A stretch of DNA of 64,000 nt from DASPPM01 sp052143835 (GTDB lineage Bacteria; Pseudomonadota; Alphaproteobacteria; JACZXZ01), in the NCBI GenBank assembly GCA_052143835.1, contig JBKQRV010000093.1:78101-142100 (forward strand), in the 5' to 3' direction. Positions 1 through 9,766 of the stretch are shown piece by piece. Position numbers and translations under genes: made by a program. Below the pieces are notes generated by a model. That model had not been told where the DNA came from, made no database searches, and saw only the letters and a list, made by a program, of their open reading frames with translations. Every line of letters starts with the position of its first letter. The first letter of the stretch is position 1.

Positions 1-153
1 AAGAGCGCCGGCAATCTCCTTACCCGATTTGCAGCGGCTGGACGAGAGGGTACGACATGGACGACCAAGAGGCATGAGGATAGTGGGCGCATCGAGCCTG
101 AGCGGCGATCCTCCAATGACGAGCCAATTCAGCGCTGGGCGTCTTTGTTGTCC
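1..153. other. Left edge; upstream reading frames unresolved
   Basis: All three forward frames are open at the left edge. Frame 1 has no stop from base 1 into the first giant membrane gene, so that gene could begin outside the window. Frame 2 stops near base 156 and frame 3 stops at 75-77; either could be the tail of an upstream gene. I cannot decide which of these is real. Confidence 0.4.
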
Positions 154-3100
154 ATGATTTTGCCAGGCCCAATCTCGGCCCTTCAACGCATCATGAGAGG
201 ACTGCGTGCGCCTTGGCCGGCGATCGGCGGTCGGTTGCCGAGCGTGGCATCGGCATCGCCTCGGTCGTTGGCGTGGGACCGCATGGACGTGGCCGCGCTC
301 TTTGCCCTCGGCGCCCTTGTCGCATGGTGGTTCTGGCCGCATCTCAGTGGGCGCGCGGTCTTCATCGGCGATTCGGACCGCATGAATCACTTCCTGACGT
401 GGCTCCGGAATTTCACGAACGGGCTGCGGCACGGCTATATCCCGACCTGGAACGAGTCCCTGTTCGGCGGCTACAGCGTCGTCGCATTGCCCTATACCTA
501 TCCCAATCTCTTTGCCGCCCTCGCGGCCCTCTGGCCCGAGCGCCTGCTGATCGTCGTGGCGGGATGGATTTCCGCCCTCTTGATGGTGCTGGCGGGGTGG
601 GCCGGCTACGCCTTCGTGCGCGACGTGACGCGGGAGCGCCTGACGGCCTTCACCGCGGCCGTGCTCTATCAGTCCTCCGCACTCGCGACCCTCAAGGTCA
701 GCCAGAACGACATGAGCTTCGCGGTGCTGATCATCATTCCGTTGGTCATGTTGATCCTGCGCCGCGTGCGGCCCGGCAACATGGCGCCGTGCTTCGTCGG
801 CCTGGCCTTGCTGCTGACCCATCTCTTGACGGTGGATTTCTTACAGAAAGCCGCTTACGCCTGCATGCTGTTCGGCCTTTATTCCATCTACCGGCTGGTG
901 AGCACCGGCAGTTGGCGTACGCCGTTCGTCCTCGTCAGCGCCGCAGTGGTCGCCGCCGTCGCCTCTTTCCCTCGCATCATGACGGACGGCATCGAGCTCT
1001 CCCATTCGATCCGGCGCTACATCGGCGGTCAATCGGACAACCTGGACAGCGTCTATACCTCCATCGGACGCCATTTCAATTTCGAGATTCTGCGCGCATT
1101 CGACGAGCGCATTCTTGGACGCACTTTCGCCGAATCCTACAGCTTCGGAAATATCTTCAATTTGCACGAGGGACTCCTCGTCTATTCGTCGACCTTCGCC
1201 ACGCTTCTGATCCTGTGCGGAACGGTGCGGTATCTGCCCGCGCTGCTGCGTGGACGCCGCCTCATCGACGAAGATGCGCCGTTCCACCTCGCCTTCGTCG
1301 CGTTCTGCGTGTTCGTGGTGCTGAGCAAGCTCGGCTTCACGATCATGTATGTGCTCATGGATCGCATCGACTTCATCCATGCCCGCATCCTCGTCGCGGC
1401 CATGCTGCCTCTTGCCACGCTCGCAGCAGCGTATCTCTATCACTTGGGGGGCGGGAGCCACCTCGAGAAGCCGATCCTGCCGCGCTGGCCCCAGCTCCTC
1501 GCGGCGGCGCTCGCAGCTGGGCTCCTGGTGGCAGGCAGCGAGCATGTCGCCGATGCCACCGCCGGCCGGCCGATCCCGCTCGGCATCTCGGAGGGCTTCA
1601 CCGCGAACCTCACGGTATCGGCCGGCTCCGTGCTTCGGGTCGGCTTTTCGCTCTTCCTCTTCGCCGCGGTGCTCGCGGCGTCTCTGGGTCTCGACCGGCG
1701 CTCGCCTTGGCGCGGACCGTTGATGGCATTCCTCGCCTTCCTCATGATCTTCCAGGCCGCCGCCTTCGGAGCCTTTCAGCTTCGCGGTGACCAATTGCGC
1801 AGCGATTGGCGGCCGCTGCGGGAGCCGGCGGGCGAGACCAAAAAGCCGGAAAGCGAGCCAATGCCTTTCAAGGAGGCCGGACGCCTTCTCGCCCGAGCCG
1901 ATGAGTTCAAAGGACCGACAGAGGCGGCGCTCTCGGCCATCGATCGCCGTCTCGAGCGCGACGATTACCGCACGGCCATTGTCTGCGATCCCAGCCGGAT
2001 CAAGATCTTCTGCTCGCCGCACATCGCGAACTTTTGGCGCTTGCGCATGATCGAGGGCTATATCAGCTCGATCCCGGAGCGGCTCGAAATCCTGCCATGG
2101 CCCGCCAATTCGCTGAGCCAACGCTCGATCAGCTTCCCGAGCTTCGCCTCTCTGCCTTGGCCCCTGCTGAGCCTGTTGAATGTCAAATATGCGATTGCCG
2201 TTCAGCCGGCCTTGTTTACCAACGCCGTAAGGCTGCCCGACGGCACGAGCCGCGAGCTCCGGCCCGAGGATCTCGAGATCCGGCAGAGCCCGCTTCCGGT
2301 GACGCCGAGGGTCTTCTTCGCGTCAACCGTTCAATCGCTTGCCGGGCCCGAGGCCGTGCTCGAGGCGCTTTTCCCGAAGGGCCAGCTGCGTCCCGAGGGT
2401 TACGACGCAGGGCGGCTAAGCTATGTGGAAGACGCCATTGGCGGGAGCTATAGCACGGCGGGTCAGGAGGACCTCAAGGCCTCGTTCCGCGACCAATACG
2501 CGACGATCGAATTTCCGCCTGCCGTGGCCCCGCGCTTTCTCGTCGTCAACGAGCGCTTCGACCCCTATTGGCGCGCCTATATCGGCGGCAAGGCAGCGAG
2601 GATCTATCCGACCAACCTCGTGATGCGCGGCGTCGTCGTCCCGCCCGGCGCGCGCGAGGTGACTATGATCTATCGGCCCTACGATACTTCGGGCCGCGCC
2701 TTGGCCTTCTATCTCGCGGGCTTCGTTCTGTTCGGATTCGGATGTTGGGCCGTCGGCCGGACAGATCGACGGTTCCCCTCATTGAGCGCGGCGGAGATGG
2801 CGCGGCCTATGCGGCGCGCCGCGAGTTGGCTCCGGACGCGGTTAAGTGCATGGATTGCAGGCGATGCACCGGCGCTATTCCGGAGCTTGATCGCGATATC
2901 GATAATCTGGGCGATGGTCGTGGCCCTCAAATACCACCACGAGCCCAAGCTTCTGCTCATCGCCGTCGCTTGTCCGCTCGCCGGTCTCCTGCTTGTGCGG
3001 CTCGATTTGCGATTGGGGTGGCGGGCGGCCGCTTCGGCCGACCGGCTGGGCACCATCGCCGCCTTCGTCTTCATGCTGGCAATCTGGTCGGCCAGCCTCG

Positions 3101-5031
3101 TGCTGTGGAGGCGGGCCGGCGGCTTCTTCGGCGTTCGCGACACGGGCGAATCCGCGGCGATTTTCCTCTCGAGTCACCACGTCAGGGACATCGTGTCCTT
3201 CTTCTTGCAGGACCACGCGGCAAGTTCGGATCCGGCGGCGCTGGGCTACTTTTATATTCATCACCCCAATTTCATTTCGCGGCTTCTTTCCATGATCGGC
3301 ATCGCATTGGGAATGTCGCAGGAGACGCTCATCCTCGCCTGCCTCATGCTTTCGGCGCTTTCGCTTCTGCTGGGCTTTCTCGCACTCCGCAGACTTTTCG
3401 CACCGCTTGTCGCGCTTGCGACTGTCGGATTCTTTGCAACCTCATATGGGGTCTATTTCGCCCAAGCCGGCGACCTGCTGCGCGGACTGCATGTCGTGAT
3501 GCTATGGCTGCTTGTCTACCTGATGGCGCTCGAATGGGATGGGCCGCCCGAGCGCCGGCACGGCCGCGATATCGCGCTCGCGGTACTGTTCGTATTCATC
3601 GCCTCCTCGGATTGGGCATTCTTTGTCTTCTGTCTCGTTTTCTATTCAATGTGGAACGTTTACGCGCGCCGCCGCGTCGACGTGCGGCACCTCTTCGCTT
3701 GGGTCCTCGTGCCCTCTGCGCTGACGTTCCTCGCGTATTTTTGCATTATCGTCGCGCACACCGGCCTCGAGTTCTTCGTGACCGACCTGCTGGTCACGTA
3801 TTTCGGACGGATGGGCAACGTTTTCTTGGGAGCAATTTTGGGGGAGGCCCCGGACGTCAAGAAATTCCTCGAGTTGTATCAGGCGAAGCACATCGTCATG
3901 TGGGACGTGAGCCCGACGCCCGTTCGCTTGCGCGATGTCGTCACCGCTTACTGGCAGGTCATGCTCGCGGGCAGCCCATGGGTTGCGCGCGTCTTGTTCG
4001 CCACATTCATCGCCTGCTGTGGCGCGACGCTGCTGCGCGTCACGAAGGTCCGCGTGGCACGGGTCGTCGCGCTCGGTATGATCGCGGCGCTCGCGTTTGG
4101 CTTGGCGTTCTCTACGCTGGTCCCGATCCTGATTCTCTATCTGCTGATCGGTTTGCCGGGACTGAGGGCTGAGGAGCCGGCTTCTTCCGGCGCTGAGCAG
4201 AGCCGTCCGGGTCGGCTCGTGTCCGACTTGGCCGCATGGGTCACGATCCTGCTGAGCGCGTCGAGCGTGGTTGGCTTCCTGTTCCCCAACTACGTCTCCT
4301 GGCTTTGGAGCCAAGGAGCATCTCCCGTCGGCTTGCCGGACGCCGCGGCGTTTGGCCTCATTTGCCACCTCCTGGTCTATGCGCGCAGCTACGCCCGGGA
4401 CGCGCGCTGGCTGCAGTCGCGCGCGGCCGAGGCAAAGGCGGCGCTGACACGCCTTGCCGCCGTTCTGTCGCTCTCGGCGCAAGCGAGCACAGGGCGCCGC
4501 AGCGTCGACCAAGGCGGGAAGCCACTCGCCACAAGTGATCATTCATGGCGTTTCCGCCCTTGGGGTGGCCCCGCGGCGGTTGCCGTCATCGCGGCTCTCC
4601 ATATTTTCAGCAACTTCCAGCTTTACCGGCAATTCCCCCCTCTAGGGCCGCCCTTTGCATCGGCGCTGCGTCGGCCGGAATTTCACGGCAAGCTCTTTGT
4701 CGCCAACGTGTATGATGGGCTGGTATGGTACTTCACGCGGGGCACCAGCCTCATCACCACCGTCGTGCCGCCTGAGCGCGGGAGCACAGAGCGCTTCAGA
4801 CATTTGCGGGATGGGGATGACCAGGCCAAATACGCGCATCCGGATTACTTCCTTTGCGACAACGATCCCTACTTCGCTTTCGTCCGCGTCGCGAGAATCG
4901 GCGGCAAGACCTGCCAGATGCCGGCCGAGTGCAGCTGCGGGGACGTATTGCATGAGATGGCCAAGCAGGGACACACGGCCGTTGTCGTCGCACCCAACTA
5001 CGTGATCATGAAGTACAATTACGTTCATTGA
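154..5031 (+). CDS. Giant two-module membrane protein (YfhO-like half plus second GT-C-like half)
   Basis: Polytopic membrane protein of about 1626 residues. The first ~870 residues resemble YfhO/GT-C proteins: an N-terminal membrane segment, an extracytoplasmic acidic loop (GDSDRMNHF) before WNESLFGG, many hydrophobic helices, then a soluble part ending with PYWRAYIGGKAARIYP and VPPGAREVTMIYRPYD, the kind of C-terminal domain seen in YfhO. Around residue 900 a second set of helices begins, with a loop reading YFYIHHPNF as in GT39/ArnT-like enzymes, and a short soluble tail. This looks like a fusion of two lipid-linked-sugar glycosyltransferase-type modules. Its substrate is unknown. A TTG at 145, ATG at 154 and ATG at 193 are all possible starts, and the frame stays open to the window edge. 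It is followed 58 nt later by another giant membrane gene on the same strand. Confidence 0.8.
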   Translation: MILPGPISALQRIMRGLRAPWPAIGGRLPSVASASPRSLAWDRMDVAALFALGALVAWWFWPHLSGRAVFIGDSDRMNHFLTWLRNFTNGLRHGYIPTWNESLFGGYSVVALPYTYPNLFAALAALWPERLLIVVAGWISALLMVLAGWAGYAFVRDVTRERLTAFTAAVLYQSSALATLKVSQNDMSFAVLIIIPLVMLILRRVRPGNMAPCFVGLALLLTHLLTVDFLQKAAYACMLFGLYSIYRLVSTGSWRTPFVLVSAAVVAAVASFPRIMTDGIELSHSIRRYIGGQSDNLDSVYTSIGRHFNFEILRAFDERILGRTFAESYSFGNIFNLHEGLLVYSSTFATLLILCGTVRYLPALLRGRRLIDEDAPFHLAFVAFCVFVVLSKLGFTIMYVLMDRIDFIHARILVAAMLPLATLAAAYLYHLGGGSHLEKPILPRWPQLLAAALAAGLLVAGSEHVADATAGRPIPLGISEGFTANLTVSAGSVLRVGFSLFLFAAVLAASLGLDRRSPWRGPLMAFLAFLMIFQAAAFGAFQLRGDQLRSDWRPLREPAGETKKPESEPMPFKEAGRLLARADEFKGPTEAALSAIDRRLERDDYRTAIVCDPSRIKIFCSPHIANFWRLRMIEGYISSIPERLEILPWPANSLSQRSISFPSFASLPWPLLSLLNVKYAIAVQPALFTNAVRLPDGTSRELRPEDLEIRQSPLPVTPRVFFASTVQSLAGPEAVLEALFPKGQLRPEGYDAGRLSYVEDAIGGSYSTAGQEDLKASFRDQYATIEFPPAVAPRFLVVNERFDPYWRAYIGGKAARIYPTNLVMRGVVVPPGAREVTMIYRPYDTSGRALAFYLAGFVLFGFGCWAVGRTDRRFPSLSAAEMARPMRRAASWLRTRLSAWIAGDAPALFRSLIAISIIWAMVVALKYHHEPKLLLIAVACPLAGLLLVRLDLRLGWRAAASADRLGTIAAFVFMLAIWSASLVLWRRAGGFFGVRDTGESAAIFLSSHHVRDIVSFFLQDHAASSDPAALGYFYIHHPNFISRLLSMIGIALGMSQETLILACLMLSALSLLLGFLALRRLFAPLVALATVGFFATSYGVYFAQAGDLLRGLHVVMLWLLVYLMALEWDGPPERRHGRDIALAVLFVFIASSDWAFFVFCLVFYSMWNVYARRRVDVRHLFAWVLVPSALTFLAYFCIIVAHTGLEFFVTDLLVTYFGRMGNVFLGAILGEAPDVKKFLELYQAKHIVMWDVSPTPVRLRDVVTAYWQVMLAGSPWVARVLFATFIACCGATLLRVTKVRVARVVALGMIAALAFGLAFSTLVPILILYLLIGLPGLRAEEPASSGAEQSRPGRLVSDLAAWVTILLSASSVVGFLFPNYVSWLWSQGASPVGLPDAAAFGLICHLLVYARSYARDARWLQSRAAEAKAALTRLAAVLSLSAQASTGRRSVDQGGKPLATSDHSWRFRPWGGPAAVAVIAALHIFSNFQLYRQFPPLGPPFASALRRPEFHGKLFVANVYDGLVWYFTRGTSLITTVVPPERGSTERFRHLRDGDDQAKYAHPDYFLCDNDPYFAFVRVARIGGKTCQMPAECSCGDVLHEMAKQGHTAVVVAPNYVIMKYNYVH

Positions 5032-5089
5032 GAGGCACCGCGCGGCGTCGGGCGCGCAGCACGGCCTCGCTCGGACCCAAACCTTGGCA

Positions 5090-8000
5090 ATGCAACGGCT
5101 CGGCATGGGAAAGCGGATTGCGGGTTTCGCGGGTGCGCTTGCATCGCGCGGATGGGCCTTTGCGCCGGCACTTCTGCTGGTGCTTGCCTTCAACCTCTAT
5201 TGGTACGGCGCTTTTCTATCGTTCCCCGTGTTCGGGGAAGATGCGGCGTCGCTGTTGTACGTTCTGCTCGACACGATCAAGGGCGGCCACCTGGCAACCA
5301 TAGGCTATCCGATGAATTGGTCGGAAGGCCTGGGACAGCCGAATCTCTTCATAACCTTCACCTTCGACCCTTTCGCTTGGGTGATGCTCCTGCCGCTCGA
5401 CCCGGCCGATTGCTATCGCATTTCGATGGCGCTTCGTGCCACGGCAGCCTGGGCAGCGGGTTATTGGTTCTGCATCGTGTTGTTTCGCGGCCGGCCCATG
5501 GTCGCGATGTTCTCTGCGACGCTGTACATCCTGATCGGCTTCATTCTTACGAGCGCATGGGGCACCTATATCTGGGCCGGCATGTTCAATGCGACGCACG
5601 CGGCAATTTTTCCGCTTCTGGGAGCCTTTGCTCTCTTGATCATGCGGAGCCCGCGCCGCATAGGCATCGCGGACCTCTGTTTTCTTGTCTCGGTATTCTT
5701 CTTCATCCTCGATTATCCGGTCGGATCTCTGATCGGCATAGCCGTGTTCCTGACTTTCGCCGGCGCCGCAGCGCTTCTGGCACGCCCAGCCGAGCGCCGG
5801 ACCGCAATTTGGGGATTCGCCAAAATCGCAGCAATGGTCGCTATCCTCCTTTTTGCTCCGCCGCTTCACATTTTCTCGTCGTGGACGGCGCTCATACAGG
5901 GATCGGCGCGAGTGGTGTTTTCCGGCGAGCTGTTTGCATACGGCAACAGTCATGTGCCGCCGCTCATGTGGACGCGATCGCCCTGGGCTCTCAGAGTGTG
6001 CATCCTGGTCGGTTTGTCGGTGTTATTGCTCAACCGGCGTTGGCCGCGCCCGCTCCGAGTGCTTGCTGCCACCCTCTTCCTGGTGGTTGGCGGAGTGCAG
6101 CTCTTGGCACTTGTGAAGTATCTCGGGCTTGACGCTGGGCTCGTGGACCGTCTTCCGCGACTTCACTATTTCGAATTCTACTCGCCGCTTTTTTATGCTG
6201 CATGCGGGGGCTTCGCGTTGAGTCACTGGCGGGATGTCGCCTTTCCGGGCCTCGCTGATCGGCGGCATCTGCACGCGTGGACGTTACGGACGATCATGTT
6301 CCTGGCAATCGCGCTCTACATCCTGCCGACGATCGTCGTTGTCGTTTCCGGCATTCTTCTGATCGTCGCGCACGCCTGGCTGCGCCGGGAGAGAAAAGGT
6401 GTTCGCAGCGTGGTGTCGCCGGTGGGGGGTCGTCTTGTTGCCCGTGCCGTTTTTGTGGCGCTCATCGCCGCCGCGATCGGAACTTGGCTGCCTCCCAGTG
6501 AGAAGATCTATCCTATCTTCTACGCCGAGAGCCGCTGCCGAGACGGCGTGCTTTGGTGCCGCGACCCGCCGGGCGCCACGATGGCTGTCGGCGACAATCC
6601 GATTACGCAGTACTTGCGGCGGGCCTTGAGCGCGGATGAGCATTTCTCCGGGCGCGCCGAGACTTGGGTCAGGCCGCCCGTCCGGATCGGCCTTTATGCG
6701 CAAGTGGACATGCGGTGGACGGACGAGCTGTTCGCGCGCCTTCATGCATGGTACGCGCGGGCTTACGAAGCTCAAGTCATAAAGGGCTCGTCGGAGGACG
6801 ATCTCTTCCGGCTTCCGCCGCAGCGAGTCGATTGGGACCGCCGCCAGTATCTGCTGGACACCCTTGCGAAATTCGCCCGCGGCGACCTTCCGTATAACGG
6901 CCCGGCCCAGGAGAACCTGGTGCTCGAGATGCGCGACTGGATCGTCAGGCGCGGCCAGATGTTCGGCTTATTCGTAAAGGACTTCACCGATCCGTGGCAG
7001 GGCATTAACTCCGTCCAGGCCGTCACCGAGGAACGTACGGCTGCGTTTTTCGCCACGGGAAATGGCCTCTTGCTACGAGCAATGCCGTTTCAGGGCGTTC
7101 CTGTCGCGTCGTCCTACGAGCAGGCGCTCGACTATCTTTATTATCTCTTCTGGACTCGGTATGTCAGCGCCGGTCAAGCAGCGTTCAAATCCATCAACAT
7201 GACCACTTTGGAGGCACTTCATCCGGACCGCCTTGCGCTTGCGGGAATACGCTTTGTCGTGGCCCGCGACAGCAGCGCTTACGAAGCTCCTCCCCTCGAG
7301 CGGATCATGAGCTGGCAAGGGTATTCGATCTATGCGGTGCGGCATGCGAACGTCGCAGGCTACGCGGTAAAGAATCTCGAGTTCGGCAATACGCTGACCG
7401 AGGAATTGCGCCTGATGCGCCACCATGGTTTCGATCCCCGGCGTACCGCCGTACTTCCGGCGCGCGCGCGCCGTTCGTTTGCGGACTCTACATTCCACGC
7501 GCCGGGGATGCTGGCGAGTTCATCCATCAGGTTGGCGCCAAACGAATTGACCTACTTGGCGAGGGGTTCCGGCGGTCCCGTTTTTGTCGTGCTGCCGTTT
7601 AACTGGTCGCATTGCTGGCAAGTGGAGTGGCGCAGGGGAACCGGAAATCTCACCCGCGCCGACATCGATCTGGTGGGAGTCGCCTTCGAGGGCGACGTCG
7701 AGCTGCATCTGCGTTGGACCGCCGGCTATGGCGCGCGTAGCCAGTGTCTCGGCGAGGATCAGACGCAGATCCCCGAGGCAAAGCGCGCGGCGGCCGCGGT
7801 CGGATTCGGCCAGGCCTATGAGCCGCTCGATCGGGATTTTCAACCCTTCGCCGCCGCGCGGCCTCGCTTTGCCGCCGACGCAGTCGATGAGCGCGAGTTA
7901 GAAAGGAGATCCGATTACAGTAGCGGCAACGAAATGGTGGTGCCGAGCAGCGTGGTGGCGCTGCTGTCGAACGACGAGCTCTATGGGGGGGCGTGGACGA

Positions 8001-8758
8001 CGTCGGTTTCCTCGGAATTCCGCCGGGACAACGGGGAGTACGAGCTCGTTGCCACGAACGACGGGGGTGCAAGCCTCGCGGTCTTGCCATTGCGGCATTC
8101 TTACTGTTGGCAGGCGGAATGGCGGGGCAAGGCCGGCGCCCTCCTCCCGGTCGACGCGGACCGGCTTAGCGTGCTGTTTCGCGGATCCACATCGGTGCGG
8201 CTTCTCCTTCCGCCCGCGGACGAGCGCTCGAGCTGTGCGCTGCGCGACCGCGCGCGCGCGGCGGTTTTTGATTTTCTCGCGAACGACCCTGTCAAGTCCG
8301 ACGCGGCTCGCTACCGTCTCGGCGAGGCCATCGCCTTCGGCAGCGGGGGAAACAGCGAGTCCTTCACGGTGGAGGGATGGGGGCAGCCGGAAGCCTGGGG
8401 CCGATGGTCGCTTGGCTCGACCGCCAAGCTCGTGTTGAGAACGAATCCGCCGCCGACCGGTGATCTGATACTCGACGCATCGGTCGGTGCTCTACTCGCC
8501 GGAAGCCGGCGATTCGCGCGTGCGACGATCGTCGTCAACGGCGTCGAGGTCGGCAAGTGGGAGTTTCGTCCCGAGGATACGCCCGGGCGCCGTCAGGCAA
8601 CCGTGCCGCGGGATTTGGTGGCGGATATCGGAGTGATGGTAATCGATTTCAAGGTCGACGAGCCCGTCTCGCCCGCCGAGCTCGCAGTGTCGCTCGATAC
8701 TCGGCGCCTTGGCCTCAGTCTGCAAAGACTCACTGTGAGAGCCGCCGACAGCTATTAG
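5090..8758 (+). CDS. Giant GT-C-like membrane protein, paralogue A
   Basis: About 1222 residues. The N-terminal ~450 residues are hydrophobic with 10-12 likely helices; a loop reading FGEDAASLLY after the first helix matches the position of the acidic motif in GT-C glycosyltransferases. The C-terminal ~700 residues are soluble and probably periplasmic. They contain a repeated module: SHCWQVEW and, about 160 residues later, SYCWQAEW, each followed some 50 residues on by another Cys. It is colinear over its whole length with the gene at 11774-15442, so the two are a duplication. It lies just after the 1626-residue protein, perhaps in one operon. Start ATG 5090 was preferred to TTG 5084; ATG 5105 is also possible. 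A role in polysaccharide or glycolipid assembly is inferred from fold and neighbours only. Confidence 0.8.
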   Translation: MQRLGMGKRIAGFAGALASRGWAFAPALLLVLAFNLYWYGAFLSFPVFGEDAASLLYVLLDTIKGGHLATIGYPMNWSEGLGQPNLFITFTFDPFAWVMLLPLDPADCYRISMALRATAAWAAGYWFCIVLFRGRPMVAMFSATLYILIGFILTSAWGTYIWAGMFNATHAAIFPLLGAFALLIMRSPRRIGIADLCFLVSVFFFILDYPVGSLIGIAVFLTFAGAAALLARPAERRTAIWGFAKIAAMVAILLFAPPLHIFSSWTALIQGSARVVFSGELFAYGNSHVPPLMWTRSPWALRVCILVGLSVLLLNRRWPRPLRVLAATLFLVVGGVQLLALVKYLGLDAGLVDRLPRLHYFEFYSPLFYAACGGFALSHWRDVAFPGLADRRHLHAWTLRTIMFLAIALYILPTIVVVVSGILLIVAHAWLRRERKGVRSVVSPVGGRLVARAVFVALIAAAIGTWLPPSEKIYPIFYAESRCRDGVLWCRDPPGATMAVGDNPITQYLRRALSADEHFSGRAETWVRPPVRIGLYAQVDMRWTDELFARLHAWYARAYEAQVIKGSSEDDLFRLPPQRVDWDRRQYLLDTLAKFARGDLPYNGPAQENLVLEMRDWIVRRGQMFGLFVKDFTDPWQGINSVQAVTEERTAAFFATGNGLLLRAMPFQGVPVASSYEQALDYLYYLFWTRYVSAGQAAFKSINMTTLEALHPDRLALAGIRFVVARDSSAYEAPPLERIMSWQGYSIYAVRHANVAGYAVKNLEFGNTLTEELRLMRHHGFDPRRTAVLPARARRSFADSTFHAPGMLASSSIRLAPNELTYLARGSGGPVFVVLPFNWSHCWQVEWRRGTGNLTRADIDLVGVAFEGDVELHLRWTAGYGARSQCLGEDQTQIPEAKRAAAAVGFGQAYEPLDRDFQPFAAARPRFAADAVDERELERRSDYSSGNEMVVPSSVVALLSNDELYGGAWTTSVSSEFRRDNGEYELVATNDGGASLAVLPLRHSYCWQAEWRGKAGALLPVDADRLSVLFRGSTSVRLLLPPADERSSCALRDRARAAVFDFLANDPVKSDAARYRLGEAIAFGSGGNSESFTVEGWGQPEAWGRWSLGSTAKLVLRTNPPPTGDLILDASVGALLAGSRRFARATIVVNGVEVGKWEFRPEDTPGRRQATVPRDLVADIGVMVIDFKVDEPVSPAELAVSLDTRRLGLSLQRLTVRAADSY

Positions 8759-8847
8759 AGTATTTTCATAATTGCTGGCGATAACCGGCGTTGGCGGGAT
8801 GCTCGGCGCATTCGGCGGAAGACAATCGCATTTCTAACGCGGCTTGT

Positions 8848-9585
8848 TCACCAGCTGCGCGATAATCGCCGAGCGAGAATTCGGAAAAGGCTGTGGCCGA
8901 CCGATACGAAATTGCGTAGGCGCAAAGCCTTCGACCCTGGCGACGCGGTCGCTGGCAGGACGAGCTCTTTGTAGCTAGCTCCTTCTCCCACCAGACGTGT
9001 AATGAGCTCGGCCTGGAATCCGAATCCGGTCGACTCGACGGCAAAGCGCATCACCTGCCACCGTCGGTAGGCGGGAAATCCGTTGTAGTACTCGATCCTG
9101 ATCCCCGAGATCTTATTGACAAGCCAGGTGTATAGGCGGGACAGGCCCTTACGGAGCACGCCGCGCCCGCGCACGTCGCGATAGACGGGGATGATGATGT
9201 CTGCCTCGCCAAGACTGCGCATGATTGCGTCATGCGCCTCGGGCAACTCGTAGTTATCCCCGGCGACCGCACGGTAGTACGTGCCCTTCCCAAGGAACGC
9301 GCAGTCGGTGAAGTTGCGGCCGAGACCGCGATTTCGGGGCAGCGTAATTAGTCGTATGTTCAGCTCGGGATGCCTCCCTTGGTAGGTGCGGACGACCTCG
9401 CTAGTCCGGTCTGTTGAACAATCGTCGAAGACGATCACCTCGATTGTCGTGCCGGTGCGCCGCGATGCGGAAAAGACGTTCTCAAGGGCATTGACCACAT
9501 GCCCCTCCTCATTGAGGCACGGCATGAAGACGGTCAGCTCGATGGGCCACTCGCCCCCCAAGGCCTCTTCGAGAATCCGATCCAC
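8848..9585 (-). CDS. Family 2 glycosyltransferase
   Basis: About 245 residues with a GT-A fold start: LTVFMPCLNEEGHV, then VIVFDDCSTDRTSEVV with the first Asp pair of the nucleotide-sugar site. A downstream AVAGDNYELPE corresponds to the metal-binding acidic motif region. It resembles dolichol-phosphate-mannose-synthase-like GT2 enzymes but lacks membrane helices after the catalytic domain. GTG at 9585 was chosen because AGAGG sits about 8 nt upstream; a GTG at 9642 would add 19 residues. It is convergent with the giant membrane gene to its left and lies 181 nt downstream of the epimerase gene on the same strand, which suggests one glycan-biosynthesis unit. The donor and acceptor sugars cannot be told. 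Confidence 0.85.
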   Translation of the reverse strand: MDRILEEALGGEWPIELTVFMPCLNEEGHVVNALENVFSASRRTGTTIEVIVFDDCSTDRTSEVVRTYQGRHPELNIRLITLPRNRGLGRNFTDCAFLGKGTYYRAVAGDNYELPEAHDAIMRSLGEADIIIPVYRDVRGRGVLRKGLSRLYTWLVNKISGIRIEYYNGFPAYRRWQVMRFAVESTGFGFQAELITRLVGEGASYKELVLPATASPGSKALRLRNFVSVGHSLFRILARRLSRSW

Positions 9586-9766
9586 CTCGAGTCCTCTCTC
9601 CCAGCCACCTGCAAGAGACGCCTCACGCGGCCTATGTCGCACGGGTAAGACGCGGTCGTGGCCGTCGTCGTCCCGGACAGATGAAGTTCGCGTGAGGACG
9701 CTGATATCGGATCAGTCACATGCGCCGCTGCAGGCTCCGATGCGACCTTGCCTTCGCTGTATTCGG

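Noticed and set aside
841..2121. A 426-residue minus-strand frame inside the first giant gene
   Set aside because: It is a shadow frame with biased composition and no start context; the plus-strand protein has clear membrane helices and domain motifs.
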